From: Intrasporangiaceae bacterium
GTDB taxonomy: Bacteria > Actinomycetota > Actinomycetes > Actinomycetales > Dermatophilaceae
Assembly: GCA_012518475.1 (NCBI GenBank)
Contig: JAAYSB010000298.1
Location: 1 to 28,852 of the forward strand
DNA length: 28,852 nucleotides
Direction: 5' to 3'
Shown here: positions 7,067 through 15,108 of the stretch, piece by piece
Position numbering within the stretch: position 1 is the first letter of the stretch
Layout: each line of letters begins with the position of its first letter
Notes under the pieces: model-generated
Database searches by the model: none
Told to the model about the DNA's origin: nothing
What the model saw: the letters and a program-made list of their open reading frames with translations, nothing else
Program-made: the position numbers and the translations under genes

Positions 7067-9538
7067 TCAGCCGACGTCAGCGGTGACCTCGTGGCTGCTC
7101 CGGTCATAGCTGATCCTCACGCTCGCGCCCTCCTCGGGGACGACCAGTGTGACGTTGTCCCCGTCGGGGGCACCGCCTGCCCCGTAGTTCTCCTCCCACG
7201 AGAAGTCGATGGCGATCTTGAACTCCCATGAACCGGCCGGGATGTCTGTCGTCGTCCACGTGTAGACCCCGTCACCGTCGGGGTCGGCGAGGAGAGAGTA
7301 GTCACACTCGGCGCTCCAGTCCTCGCGGCAGCCGATCTCGTCCTGATAGCTGCCCGGGGCCGTCACGGTCACGCCGTCCTCGACGACGGCGGCCGACACC
7401 CAGTCCGACTCGATGGTCCGGGTGCCACCGCCTAGGTCGCGGGCGATCACCCGGTACTGCACCCGGTCGGAGGCCGGGGTGTCCCAGAAGCTGTAGGGGG
7501 CGTTGTCGTCCACACCGAGCAGCTCCCACACACCGTCCCCGACGCGGCGCTGGAAGGTGACGTCGATGGGCACCGGATGATCTCCGCCGACCTCGACACC
7601 GGTCCAGAGCCGGCTGCCTGCGGTCGAAGAGGGTGAACCCGCCCCGATGAACCTCACCTCCGGCATCTCGTCCGGGACAGGGACCGGCTTGTCGGCCATG
7701 AGCACGACCGCTCCGGTCGGCGGCACCGTGAGGGAAAGCACAGCGCGTTTATCCGAGCGCACATCGGGATGGTCCCCCCACACTGAGGTGAAGCCGACAT
7801 CGCGGGTGAAGACCGCAACGGTCTGCTCAACCGGGTCGGTCGTGTTGTTGAGTGCGACGACGTACTCGACATGGCTGTCGCGGTCGACCCGGCTGAACGT
7901 GATCGGCCCAGGACCTGCACTGGGGCCAGTGAGCTGGAAGATCCCGTCAGCGAGGGCCGGGTGCTCCTCACGGAGCGCGGCGAGCGCAGAGATGTGCTGG
8001 TAGAGCGGGTGGTCCGTGTCGTATCGGTCGATCGACCCGGATGGGCCACCCAGCACGACCTCGTCGGCGTACTGCTCGGTCTGCGTGGCGAAGAGGCTCT
8101 GCCGGGCGTCCTTGTCGCCACCGGAACCGGCGAGTCCCTGCTCGTCGCCGTAGTAGACGACTGGTTGTCCGCGCACGAGGTACATGAGGGTGTGGCCGAG
8201 CTTGACCCGCTCCAGCCACCGTTCATCACCGCCGCCGAGCCCCTTGGTCATCATGGCGATGCGCCCCATGTCGTGGTTGCCGAGGAAGGTCGGCATCGAG
8301 TACGCGTTGGAGTGTGGCGAGAGGTACACGTCGTCGTTCAAGAGAATCTGGGCGAGATCCTCGCTGCTCCCCATCCGCAACCACGACGCCGCCGCGCTCT
8401 GGAAGCCGAAGTCGAGGACCGCAGGCAACAGACCCTCAGTCGTGTAGCGCGAGGCCTCTAGGGGGCTGGCGGTATAGACCTCACCGAACATGAAGAAGTC
8501 GTCCTTGCCGATCTCGTCGGCGTACTCGAGGATCCCGCGCGAGAACTCCTGCCAGAACTCGATGTTGACGTGCTTGACCGTGTCGATCCGGAACCCGTCG
8601 ATGCCGAAGTCCAGCCACGTCTTGTAGATCTCGGTCATCCCCTCGACGACCTCGGTCCGCTCGGTGAAGAGGTCGTCCAGGCCGAAGAAGTCGCCGTACT
8701 CGCTCGACTCGCCCTCGAAGGTCGAGTCGCCCCGGTTGTGATACATCGTCACGTCGTTGAGCCACTCCGGGACCTTGACGCTCTCGTCGCCGGGCTCACC
8801 GAACACCGGGGTGTAGGCGGCGAAGGTGTCCGGATCCAGCTCAGGGAACGGTTCGCCGACGTGGTCCTTGTCGTCGAAGGCATTGCCTGCAGCGTCCTCA
8901 TAGGGGTGGTCGGCCTTCGACCGGTACGAGTACTCACCCTCCTCGTAGGCGATGACGTCGGCAGTGTGGTTCGTGATGATGTCGAAGAACACCTTCATCC
9001 CGCGGGCGTGGGCAGCATCGATGAGCTCGGTCATCTCCTCGTTCGTGCCGAGGTGCGGGTCGATCCGCGTGAAGTCGGTGATCCAGTAGCCGTGGTATCC
9101 GGCTGACTCGTCCTCCGACGGCCCCTGCACCGGCTTGTTGACGAAGGCCGGCGTGAGCCAGATCGTCGTCGTTCCCAGGCCCTCGATGTAGTCGAGGTTG
9201 TCGATGACCCCCCGCAGGTCACCCCCCTGGTAGAACCCCTTGTCGGTGGGATCGAAGCCGTGGTCGTTTCGCTCCCCCTCGATACCGCCCCGGTCGTTGC
9301 TCGGGTCACCGTTGGCGAACCGGTCGGTCATCACGAAGTAGAACCGCTCGCGCGTCAACGGCGCGCGCAGCGAGCGCAGACCTTCGTCCGTGCCCGGGAC
9401 GACAACGCCCGGGAGGTATGCGTCGCTCGTCTCCGGCATGGACGACGAGTGCGGCATGACCGCCATCGCCGCAGCCAGGGCGATCGCAGCCGTGGCGCCG
9501 GCCAGGGCCGGCAGTGCCGTGCGGAAAGGCGAGCTCAC
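7067..9538 (-). CDS. Secreted GH13 alpha-amylase family protein with C-terminal starch-binding-like module
   Basis: 823 residues from the GTG at 9538, chosen because it opens a signal peptide with Arg at residue 6 and an Ala/Leu-rich core at about 8-27. The frame is open farther upstream but overlaps the ABC-F gene. A GTG at 9580 is an alternative, and no start has a strong Shine-Dalgarno. The GH13 catalytic domain begins near residue 60 (FYFVMTDRFANGD). It has region I DIITNH (Asp186, His191), region II GFRIDTVKH (nucleophile Asp319), region III FGEV (acid/base Glu353) and region IV FLGNHD (Asp423). A C-terminal beta domain follows. The last roughly 100 residues (CDYSLLADPDGDGVYTWT, then WEFKIA) resemble the X25 module found on pullulanases. 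It probably degrades extracellular alpha-glucans; exact specificity is unclear. Confidence 0.9.
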   Translation of the reverse strand: MSSPFRTALPALAGATAAIALAAAMAVMPHSSSMPETSDAYLPGVVVPGTDEGLRSLRAPLTRERFYFVMTDRFANGDPSNDRGGIEGERNDHGFDPTDKGFYQGGDLRGVIDNLDYIEGLGTTTIWLTPAFVNKPVQGPSEDESAGYHGYWITDFTRIDPHLGTNEEMTELIDAAHARGMKVFFDIITNHTADVIAYEEGEYSYRSKADHPYEDAAGNAFDDKDHVGEPFPELDPDTFAAYTPVFGEPGDESVKVPEWLNDVTMYHNRGDSTFEGESSEYGDFFGLDDLFTERTEVVEGMTEIYKTWLDFGIDGFRIDTVKHVNIEFWQEFSRGILEYADEIGKDDFFMFGEVYTASPLEASRYTTEGLLPAVLDFGFQSAAASWLRMGSSEDLAQILLNDDVYLSPHSNAYSMPTFLGNHDMGRIAMMTKGLGGGDERWLERVKLGHTLMYLVRGQPVVYYGDEQGLAGSGGDKDARQSLFATQTEQYADEVVLGGPSGSIDRYDTDHPLYQHISALAALREEHPALADGIFQLTGPSAGPGPITFSRVDRDSHVEYVVALNNTTDPVEQTVAVFTRDVGFTSVWGDHPDVRSDKRAVLSLTVPPTGAVVLMADKPVPVPDEMPEVRFIGAGSPSSTAGSRLWTGVEVGGDHPVPIDVTFQRRVGDGVWELLGVDDNAPYSFWDTPASDRVQYRVIARDLGGGTRTIESDWVSAAVVEDGVTVTAPGSYQDEIGCREDWSAECDYSLLADPDGDGVYTWTTTDIPAGSWEFKIAIDFSWEENYGAGGAPDGDNVTLVVPEEGASVRISYDRSSHEVTADVG

Positions 9539-9611
9539 CTGTCCGAGTATGTCATCGGCCAACTCGCGGGAGGCCTGCACGCGGCGGAGGTCTGCACGCG
9601 GCGACGGCCTG

Positions 9612-11318
9612 CTAGCGGCGGCGCTCCACGCGCGCCTCGTCCCAGAACGGATCCGGGCTCTCGAAGACCTGACCATCGGAACGGAACACGAGGAAGCGGT
9701 CGAAGCCGCGGGCGAACCAACGGTCATGGGTCACGGCGATCACCGTCCCCTCGAATGCGGCGAGCGCGTCCTCGAGAGCCTCGGCCGAGTGGAGGTCGAG
9801 GTTGTCGGTGGGCTCGTCGAGGAGCAGGAGGGTGGCACCGGACAGCTCGAGCAGAAGGATCTGGAGGCGGGCCTGCTGGCCCCCGGACAGAGAGTCGAAG
9901 GTCTGCTCGGCCTGGCCCGCGAGCCCATAGCGGTCGAGGGCTCGGGACGCCTGCTCGCGAGGCATCCCGCTGCGGTGTTCGTCGCCGCGGTGCAGGATCT
10001 CGAGCAGGGTCCGGCCGTGGAGGGCCGGGATATCGTGCGTCTGGGCGAACCAGCCAGGACGCACTCTCGAGCCGAGACGGACACTGCCGCGGTGGGCCAC
10101 CTGCCCCGGAAGCTGGTCTCCCACCGGCCGGTGCTCAGGCTCGGGGTCACTCCCTCCGGCTGCGAGCAGGCGGAGGAAGTGCGACTTCCCCGAGCCGTTG
10201 CTGCCGAGCACGGCGACGCGCTCGCCGAACCAGATCTCGGTGCTGAACGGTCGCATGAGCTCGGTGCTGTCGACCACTCCTCCGGCCCGGAGCTCCAGAT
10301 CCTTCGCGATGACGGCACGCTTCGCGGTGCGCCCACCCGTGAGGCGCATGGAGACCTTCTGGCGCAGCGGCACCGCCTCGGGCGGACCGGCCTCCTCGAA
10401 GCGTCGCAGCCGTGTCTCTGCCGCCTGGAGCTTCGGGGCCATGTCGGAGTTGTAGGCGGCCTTCTGGCGGTACAGGATGACGAGCGCCTTGAGCTTGGCG
10501 TGCTCCTCGTCCCAACGGCGCCGCAGCTCTTCGAGCCTGGCGTTGCGGTCCTCGCGGGCCTGCTCGTAGGTGCTGAACCGGCCGGGGTGGACCCAGAGGA
10601 TGTTGCCGCCGCGGGCAGGCTCGAGGGTCGCGATCCGGGTCGCCACCCGGTCGAGCAGCTCACGGTCGTGGCTGATGAAGAGGACGGTCTTGGGCGATGC
10701 GATCAGCTGGTCCTCGAGCCATCTCTTGCCGGGGACGTCGAGGTAGTTGTCCGGCTCGTCGAGCATGAGCACCTCCTCCGGGCCGCGCAGGAGCGCCTCG
10801 AGGACGACGCGCTTCTGCTCTCCGCCGGACAAGGTGGAGACCTTGCGCCACTGGGCCTTCTCGAAGGGCATGCCCAGGGCCGCGACGGTGCACACGTCGG
10901 CGAGCGTCTCCCACTCGTAGCCGCCGGCGTCGGCCCAGTCGGCGAGGGCCTGGGCATAGGCCATCTGGTCGGACTCCTCGTCGCGCTCCATCATGAGCAG
11001 CTCGGTGCGGTCGATCTCCTGCGCCGCAGCGCGGATCCGCTCCGGAGCCACCGAGATGAGGAGATCCCGGACCGTCGAGTCGTCGCGGACCTTGCCGATG
11101 AACTGGCGCATCACCGCAAGGCCACCGCTGCGGACGATGGCCCCCTCCGCCGAGTCGAGGTCTCCTGCGATGAGCCGCGTCAGAGTCGTCTTCCCCGTGC
11201 CGTTGGGTCCGATGAGTGCCATCTTCGCCCCGTCCCCGACCCGCACGGTGATGTCGCGCAGCAGCGGGCGGCCGTCCGGGAGCCGGACGTGCACGTTGTT
11301 GAGATCGAGATGGCCCAC
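9612..11318 (-). CDS. ABC-F family ATPase
   Basis: 568 residues from a GTG, with no transmembrane segments. Two ATP-binding cassettes are present. The first has Walker A GPNGTGKTT (37-45), signature LSGGEQKR (163-170), Walker B MLDEPDNYLD (185-194) and His217. The second has GSNGSGKS (372-379), LSGG (477-480) and LDEPTDNLD (500-508). Between them (about 245-320) lies a charged helical linker like the P-site tRNA interaction motif of ABC-F proteins, which act on the ribosome as translation or antibiotic-resistance factors. Both cassettes keep the catalytic Glu, but the Walker B tails depart from the usual LDEPTNHLD. A specific ABC-F subfamily cannot be assigned. The stop lies 73 bp upstream of the amylase start. 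Confidence 0.88.
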   Translation of the reverse strand: MGHLDLNNVHVRLPDGRPLLRDITVRVGDGAKMALIGPNGTGKTTLTRLIAGDLDSAEGAIVRSGGLAVMRQFIGKVRDDSTVRDLLISVAPERIRAAAQEIDRTELLMMERDEESDQMAYAQALADWADAGGYEWETLADVCTVAALGMPFEKAQWRKVSTLSGGEQKRVVLEALLRGPEEVLMLDEPDNYLDVPGKRWLEDQLIASPKTVLFISHDRELLDRVATRIATLEPARGGNILWVHPGRFSTYEQAREDRNARLEELRRRWDEEHAKLKALVILYRQKAAYNSDMAPKLQAAETRLRRFEEAGPPEAVPLRQKVSMRLTGGRTAKRAVIAKDLELRAGGVVDSTELMRPFSTEIWFGERVAVLGSNGSGKSHFLRLLAAGGSDPEPEHRPVGDQLPGQVAHRGSVRLGSRVRPGWFAQTHDIPALHGRTLLEILHRGDEHRSGMPREQASRALDRYGLAGQAEQTFDSLSGGQQARLQILLLELSGATLLLLDEPTDNLDLHSAEALEDALAAFEGTVIAVTHDRWFARGFDRFLVFRSDGQVFESPDPFWDEARVERRR

Positions 11319-11366
11319 GGGGAACCAGTCTCGGTCATCGGGGCGACCCGGGCCAAGCGGGAATCC

Positions 11367-12911
11367 TCAGCCGGCTCGTGGCGTCACTGGTCCCCCTCGG
11401 GAGGCCACCATTGCTGCGAGAGCCGCCTCGGCCCGCGAGGGCGGGCGCCAACGGGCCGGGGACTCCTCAGCCGCAGCCGGCCTGGTCGGTTCCGCCCGGC
11501 CGGGCAGGAGCGGGGGCGCCGTGCTGTCGTAGGAGTGCCCCGTCGGCGTCGTCGTGCGCACAGCATGTGACTCCCCCGTACAACTGACGACAGCGAGCTC
11601 CCAGCCAGGGGCCTCCCGCGCGAGGTTGCAGCGCCGACAGGCACCTCGACCGTTGCAGTAGCGGGTCGTCCCGCCCTCCTCGACGCGGTGGATGTGGTCC
11701 ATGTCCGCCGCGGTCGCCTCGCAGTACGGAGTGCGGCAGCGAGAGTGGTCGCGCAGGCCGAGCATCGAGCGCAGCAGCCCGGCGAAGCCACGTCGCGGCG
11801 ACTCCATCGCCACGAGATCGCGCCCGTCCGGGGACGTGAACAGCCGGTTGATCGCGATGAGCTCCGAGATATCGACCACCTGGGTCCGAGCGATGAGCTG
11901 CCGCATCCACATTCGCGCGACCTCGGTGGGGATGGTCCCGTGCCCACCGACTCGGGTCGGAGTGTCATCGGCCCCGACGAGCGCGGTATCGGTCATGACG
12001 AGCTGAAGTGAGATCGGCACGGTGCCTACGGCGCGGCCGGTCACCCTCTCGACAAGCGCATCCGCCATGAGCGCACCCTTGCCGCGGGGCTGCGTGGCGG
12101 CGCCCGCTGGCGCGGTCGGACCGGCCGCCCCACGTCCGGCCGTCGGGCCAGGCTGGCCGGAGGCGGTGAGAGCTCCCTCACAGGTGCCGGGTTCGTCCGG
12201 CTCCGTCCGGACCAGGGCCTTCTTCTCCGTCCGGACCAGGGCCTCCTTGGCGATCTGCTCCAGGGCTGCATAGACCGCGACTCCATCCCGCATGGGCAGC
12301 AGGGCTGTCACATAGGTCATCGAGTCCGGAGCAGGTCGGATCGTGACGGTGCGCTCGTTCTCTGCGCGGCGCAGGCGCGCCACAGCCCCCACGACGTCGA
12401 GCCGCTGGGCGCGGGCTCGGGCCCGTCCAGCCGCCGCGCGATCACCGAGATCCTTGAGCTTCGGCCCGAGCTCGGCATCGATGACCATCCGGTCCTCAGG
12501 GCGCAGGTGCGAGGTCTCGCGGGCCACCAGACCGACACGGAACTCCGACACCTCGCCCCGCTCGAGGGCGGCCAGGCACTCCGGCAGGTCGCGCACGAGG
12601 GCCTTGGCCAGACCGAGCAGTCGCGACCCCTGGTGCGGGGAGACCCTGCGGGCGAGCGCGATCTGGTCACCGACTCCGCGACCGACCCGCGCTTCCGGCA
12701 CTCCCGCCAGGCGCTGGTCCTCGCGTTGGGAGACATCGAACGCCACAGACTCACGTGCCTGGGCGGCGGCCGCCGCATTCTTGATCTCCTCGAGGGCACG
12801 GACGCGGTCGACCCGCTCCGCGTCCGTTGCGGCAGGCGAGGGGACCGACAGCCGCGCGACGAGTCGCCGCAGCTCCTCGACCCCCACCGGCCGGAGCGAT
12901 GATCCGCTCAT
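11367..12911 (-). CDS. DUF222/HNH endonuclease-domain protein
   Basis: 514 residues from the ATG at 12911, with AGGGGG 5 nt upstream. Residues 30-220 form the helical DUF222 region, including ALERGEVSEFRVGLVARET. A Pro/Gly/Ala-rich linker runs over about 240-280. The C-terminal HNH module has C392-x4-C397, the DMDHI core (Asp404, His405) and CRRCN (Cys425, Cys428, Asn429), which suits a zinc-stabilised beta-beta-alpha nuclease fold. Such genes occur in many copies in actinobacterial genomes and their role is unknown; homing or recombination-related ideas are unproven. A perfect in-frame octapeptide-length duplication is noted separately. Confidence 0.88.
   Translation of the reverse strand: MSGSSLRPVGVEELRRLVARLSVPSPAATDAERVDRVRALEEIKNAAAAAQARESVAFDVSQREDQRLAGVPEARVGRGVGDQIALARRVSPHQGSRLLGLAKALVRDLPECLAALERGEVSEFRVGLVARETSHLRPEDRMVIDAELGPKLKDLGDRAAAGRARARAQRLDVVGAVARLRRAENERTVTIRPAPDSMTYVTALLPMRDGVAVYAALEQIAKEALVRTEKKALVRTEPDEPGTCEGALTASGQPGPTAGRGAAGPTAPAGAATQPRGKGALMADALVERVTGRAVGTVPISLQLVMTDTALVGADDTPTRVGGHGTIPTEVARMWMRQLIARTQVVDISELIAINRLFTSPDGRDLVAMESPRRGFAGLLRSMLGLRDHSRCRTPYCEATAADMDHIHRVEEGGTTRYCNGRGACRRCNLAREAPGWELAVVSCTGESHAVRTTTPTGHSYDSTAPPLLPGRAEPTRPAAAEESPARWRPPSRAEAALAAMVASRGGPVTPRAG
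12201..12244 (-). repeat. 24-bp-period direct repeat inside the DUF222/HNH gene
   Basis: Identical 20-bp blocks at 12201-12220 and 12225-12244 repeat with a 24-bp period. They encode consecutive ALVRTEKK and ALVRTEPD octads (residues 224-239), just before the low-complexity linker. The reading frame is kept. Confidence 0.85.
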
Positions 12912-13038
12912 GATGTCCCCCTCCGATACGCGTCCCCCAGGTCCTCGCTGACCTGATGGACTCAATCAATCAGCGACCACTGACAGACCTTCCGGACCCA
13001 CTCCCCCGCGACATCCTCAGACCTCACGCCTGCAGACC

Positions 13039-13070
13039 CCCGGCTGACGGATCTCCCGGCTGACAGATCT
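13039..13070. repeat. 16-bp tandem repeat downstream of truA
   Basis: Units 13039-13054 and 13055-13070 match at 15 of 16 bases (CCCGGCTGAC, then GATCT). A related partial copy overlaps the truA stop region near 13103-13116. The array lies in the 202-bp gap between truA and the DUF222/HNH gene, where no other gene is visible. Confidence 0.6.
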
Positions 13071-13113
13071 CGACAGGCCTTCGACCGACAGCCCTCCCCG
13101 ACCGCCGGCTGAT

Positions 13114-13953
13114 CTAGCCCAGTTCGTCCGCACTGCGGGTACTCCGTGCGGCCTCGGCGCGGGCGGCCAGCTCACCGTCGGCGGGATAGACGACCTCCTC
13201 GAGCACGAGCCCGTGGGCCGGCATGACCTTGACCCGCGGATCACGCACCCGCGCAGCGAGCACATCTGCCGCGAAGGACACCGGATAGCGCCCCTCCCCG
13301 ACCGGCACGACCGCCCCGACCAGAGCCCGGACCATGCTGTGACAGAAGGCGTCCGCCACAACCGTCGCCTCGAGCAGCCCGGGAGCAACGCGGACCCAGT
13401 CGTACTGGAGCAGCGTGCGGATCGTCGTCGCACCCTCCCGCTTCTTGCAGAAGGCGGCGAAGTCGTTCAGACCGGTGAGCGCCTCCGCCGCCTCGTTCAT
13501 CAGGTCACCGTCGAGTGACCGGGGATGGACCACGGTCTCGCGGACCCGGAGTGGATCGAGACGCGCGGGATCATCACAGATGACATACCGGTAGCGACGG
13601 GACAGGGCAGAGAACCGGGCATCGAATCCTTCCGGGGCGATGGCCACTGAGCGGACGCTGATGTCGGCAGGGAGCAGTCCCCGCAGGCGGGTGGCGAGCG
13701 CAGACTCCGGGGTGCGGTCGCTGCGGCCGGGGAGCGCCGCATACACCTCGTCAGCGACGTCGATGTGCGTGACCTGGCCGCGGGCGTGAACGCCCGCGTC
13801 GGTGCGGCCGGCGCAGGTGACGGTGGTCGGAACCCGGAGCACGGTGTCCAGGGCGGCGGTCAGCTCGCCCTGCACAGTCCGCAGGCCCGGCTGCGCCGCC
13901 CAGCCCGAGAAGTCGGTGCCGTCGTAGCCGAGATCGATGCGTAACCGGATCAC
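13114..13953 (-). CDS. truA: tRNA pseudouridine synthase A
   Basis: 279 residues from the GTG at 13953, giving MIRLRIDLGYDGTDFSGWA, the family N-terminus. A GTG at 13962 would add three residues and cannot be ruled out. TruA makes pseudouridine at positions 38-40 of the tRNA anticodon stem. The catalytic Asp52 lies in CAGRTDAGVHA, and FCHSMVRALVG, near the C-terminus, is also conserved. It follows rplQ in most actinobacteria. Here an oxygenase gene on the other strand separates them, so it needs its own promoter. It is divergent from that gene by 72 bp. Confidence 0.95.
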   Translation of the reverse strand: MIRLRIDLGYDGTDFSGWAAQPGLRTVQGELTAALDTVLRVPTTVTCAGRTDAGVHARGQVTHIDVADEVYAALPGRSDRTPESALATRLRGLLPADISVRSVAIAPEGFDARFSALSRRYRYVICDDPARLDPLRVRETVVHPRSLDGDLMNEAAEALTGLNDFAAFCKKREGATTIRTLLQYDWVRVAPGLLEATVVADAFCHSMVRALVGAVVPVGEGRYPVSFAADVLAARVRDPRVKVMPAHGLVLEEVVYPADGELAARAEAARSTRSADELG

Positions 13954-14025
13954 GCCCCTCACCCTATTCGTCCAGCAGATGGCCCACGATTGAAGTGTCC
14001 GGGCACGGGGCGAAAAACTGGGCGT

Positions 14026-15030
14026 ATGACCAGCACCCTCCCCGTCCTCGACCTCAGCCTCGCCGAAGACCCCGCAAGCGCAGAAGAATTCCGGACAGCG
14101 TTGCGCGAGGCGACGATCGAGGTGGGCTTCTTCTATCTCGTCGGTCACGGCATCAGCCAGGAGCGCATCGACGAGATGTTCGAGATCTCGCGGCGCTTCT
14201 TCGCCCTGCCCCTTCCCGACAAGGAGCGCCTCGCGATGCTCGAGTCGCCCGCCTTCCACGGCTGGACCCGGCTCGGCGGCGAGCTCACCCAGGACGAGGT
14301 CGACTGGCGCGAGCAGATCGACATCGGCCCGGAGCGCCCGCAGGGAGTCGCCACCGCCGCTGAGCCCTGGCGGGTCCTCGACGGCCCGAACTCCTGGCCG
14401 GAGGCACTTCCGGAGCTGCGCGCGGTGACGGAGGCCTGGATGCGCGACCTCACCGAGGTCGGCCGTCGGCTGCTGCGCGAGTGGGCGCTGGCCCTCGGAC
14501 AGTCCCCTGACGTCTTCGAGGCGGCCTTCGGCACCGATCCCTCACTCCTGCTCAAGCTGGTCCGTTATCCGGCCGTCGACAACCCCAAGCCGGAGGGCGA
14601 CCAGGGGGTCGGGGCGCACAAGGACCCGGGCGTCCTCACCCTCCTGCTGCTCGAGGAGGGCAGCACCGGCCTGCAGGTGCGCCACGGCGACGGCTGGATC
14701 GAGGCAGACCCGCTTCCGGGAGCCTTCGTGGTCAACATCGGGGAGATGCTCGAGATCGCCACCGACGGCCTCCTCGTCGCGACCGATCACCGGGTGCTCT
14801 CTCCCCAAGCCGGCACCGAGCGGATCTCCATCCCGTTCTTCCTCAACCCCGCCCTGGCCGGACGGCTGCCCGTCCTCCAGCTGCCCGAGGACCTGGCGGC
14901 CCGGGCGCGAGGCGTGAGCCAGGACGAGCGGAACGTCCTGCACGCAACGTTCGGCGCGAACATGCTCAAGGCTCGGCTGCGCGCCCACCCTGATGTCGCG
15001 GCGCGGCACCACCCGCAGCTCGTCGGCTAG
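14026..15030 (+). CDS. 2-oxoglutarate/Fe(II)-dependent oxygenase, isopenicillin N synthase-like
   Basis: 334 residues from the ATG at 14026. The frame opens at 13990 but has no better start, and no clear Shine-Dalgarno is seen. The N-terminal domain holds the GFFYLVGHGI motif of the DIOX_N family, and the C-terminal jelly roll has the iron ligands HKD (in GVGAHKDPG) and the distal His in TDHRVLSP. RISIPFF supplies the Arg-x-Ser that binds 2-oxoglutarate. So it is likely an active dioxygenase. The substrate is unknown. Homologues are widespread and are often named by similarity only. It lies alone on the plus strand between rplQ and truA and ends at a shared terminator. Confidence 0.9.
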   Translation: MTSTLPVLDLSLAEDPASAEEFRTALREATIEVGFFYLVGHGISQERIDEMFEISRRFFALPLPDKERLAMLESPAFHGWTRLGGELTQDEVDWREQIDIGPERPQGVATAAEPWRVLDGPNSWPEALPELRAVTEAWMRDLTEVGRRLLREWALALGQSPDVFEAAFGTDPSLLLKLVRYPAVDNPKPEGDQGVGAHKDPGVLTLLLLEEGSTGLQVRHGDGWIEADPLPGAFVVNIGEMLEIATDGLLVATDHRVLSPQAGTERISIPFFLNPALAGRLPVLQLPEDLAARARGVSQDERNVLHATFGANMLKARLRAHPDVAARHHPQLVG

Positions 15031-15048
15031 GGCGAGCGTCCGGTATGC

Positions 15049-15085
15049 ACGAGGCCCCTTCCGATGAGATCGGAAGGGGCCTCGT
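15049..15085. terminator. Perfect bidirectional stem between the 2OG oxygenase gene and rplQ
   Basis: Arms 15049-15065 and 15069-15085 are perfectly complementary over 17 bp around a 3-nt GAG loop. It lies 18 bp after the oxygenase stop and 23 bp past the rplQ stop, where the two transcripts converge, so it can end both. There is no long U run on either side. Confidence 0.85.
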
Positions 15086-15108
15086 AGCGTGGGTTGAGCG
15101 ATGGAGGA

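Noticed and set aside
9539..9727. Longer N-terminus for the amylase
   Set aside because: It overlaps the ABC-F coding sequence and would bury the signal peptide.
11367..12911. HNH/DUF222 gene as a restriction or defence system
   Set aside because: No partner methylase, toxin-antitoxin pair or other defence gene lies beside it, and this family is common and multi-copy in actinobacteria without a shown defence role.
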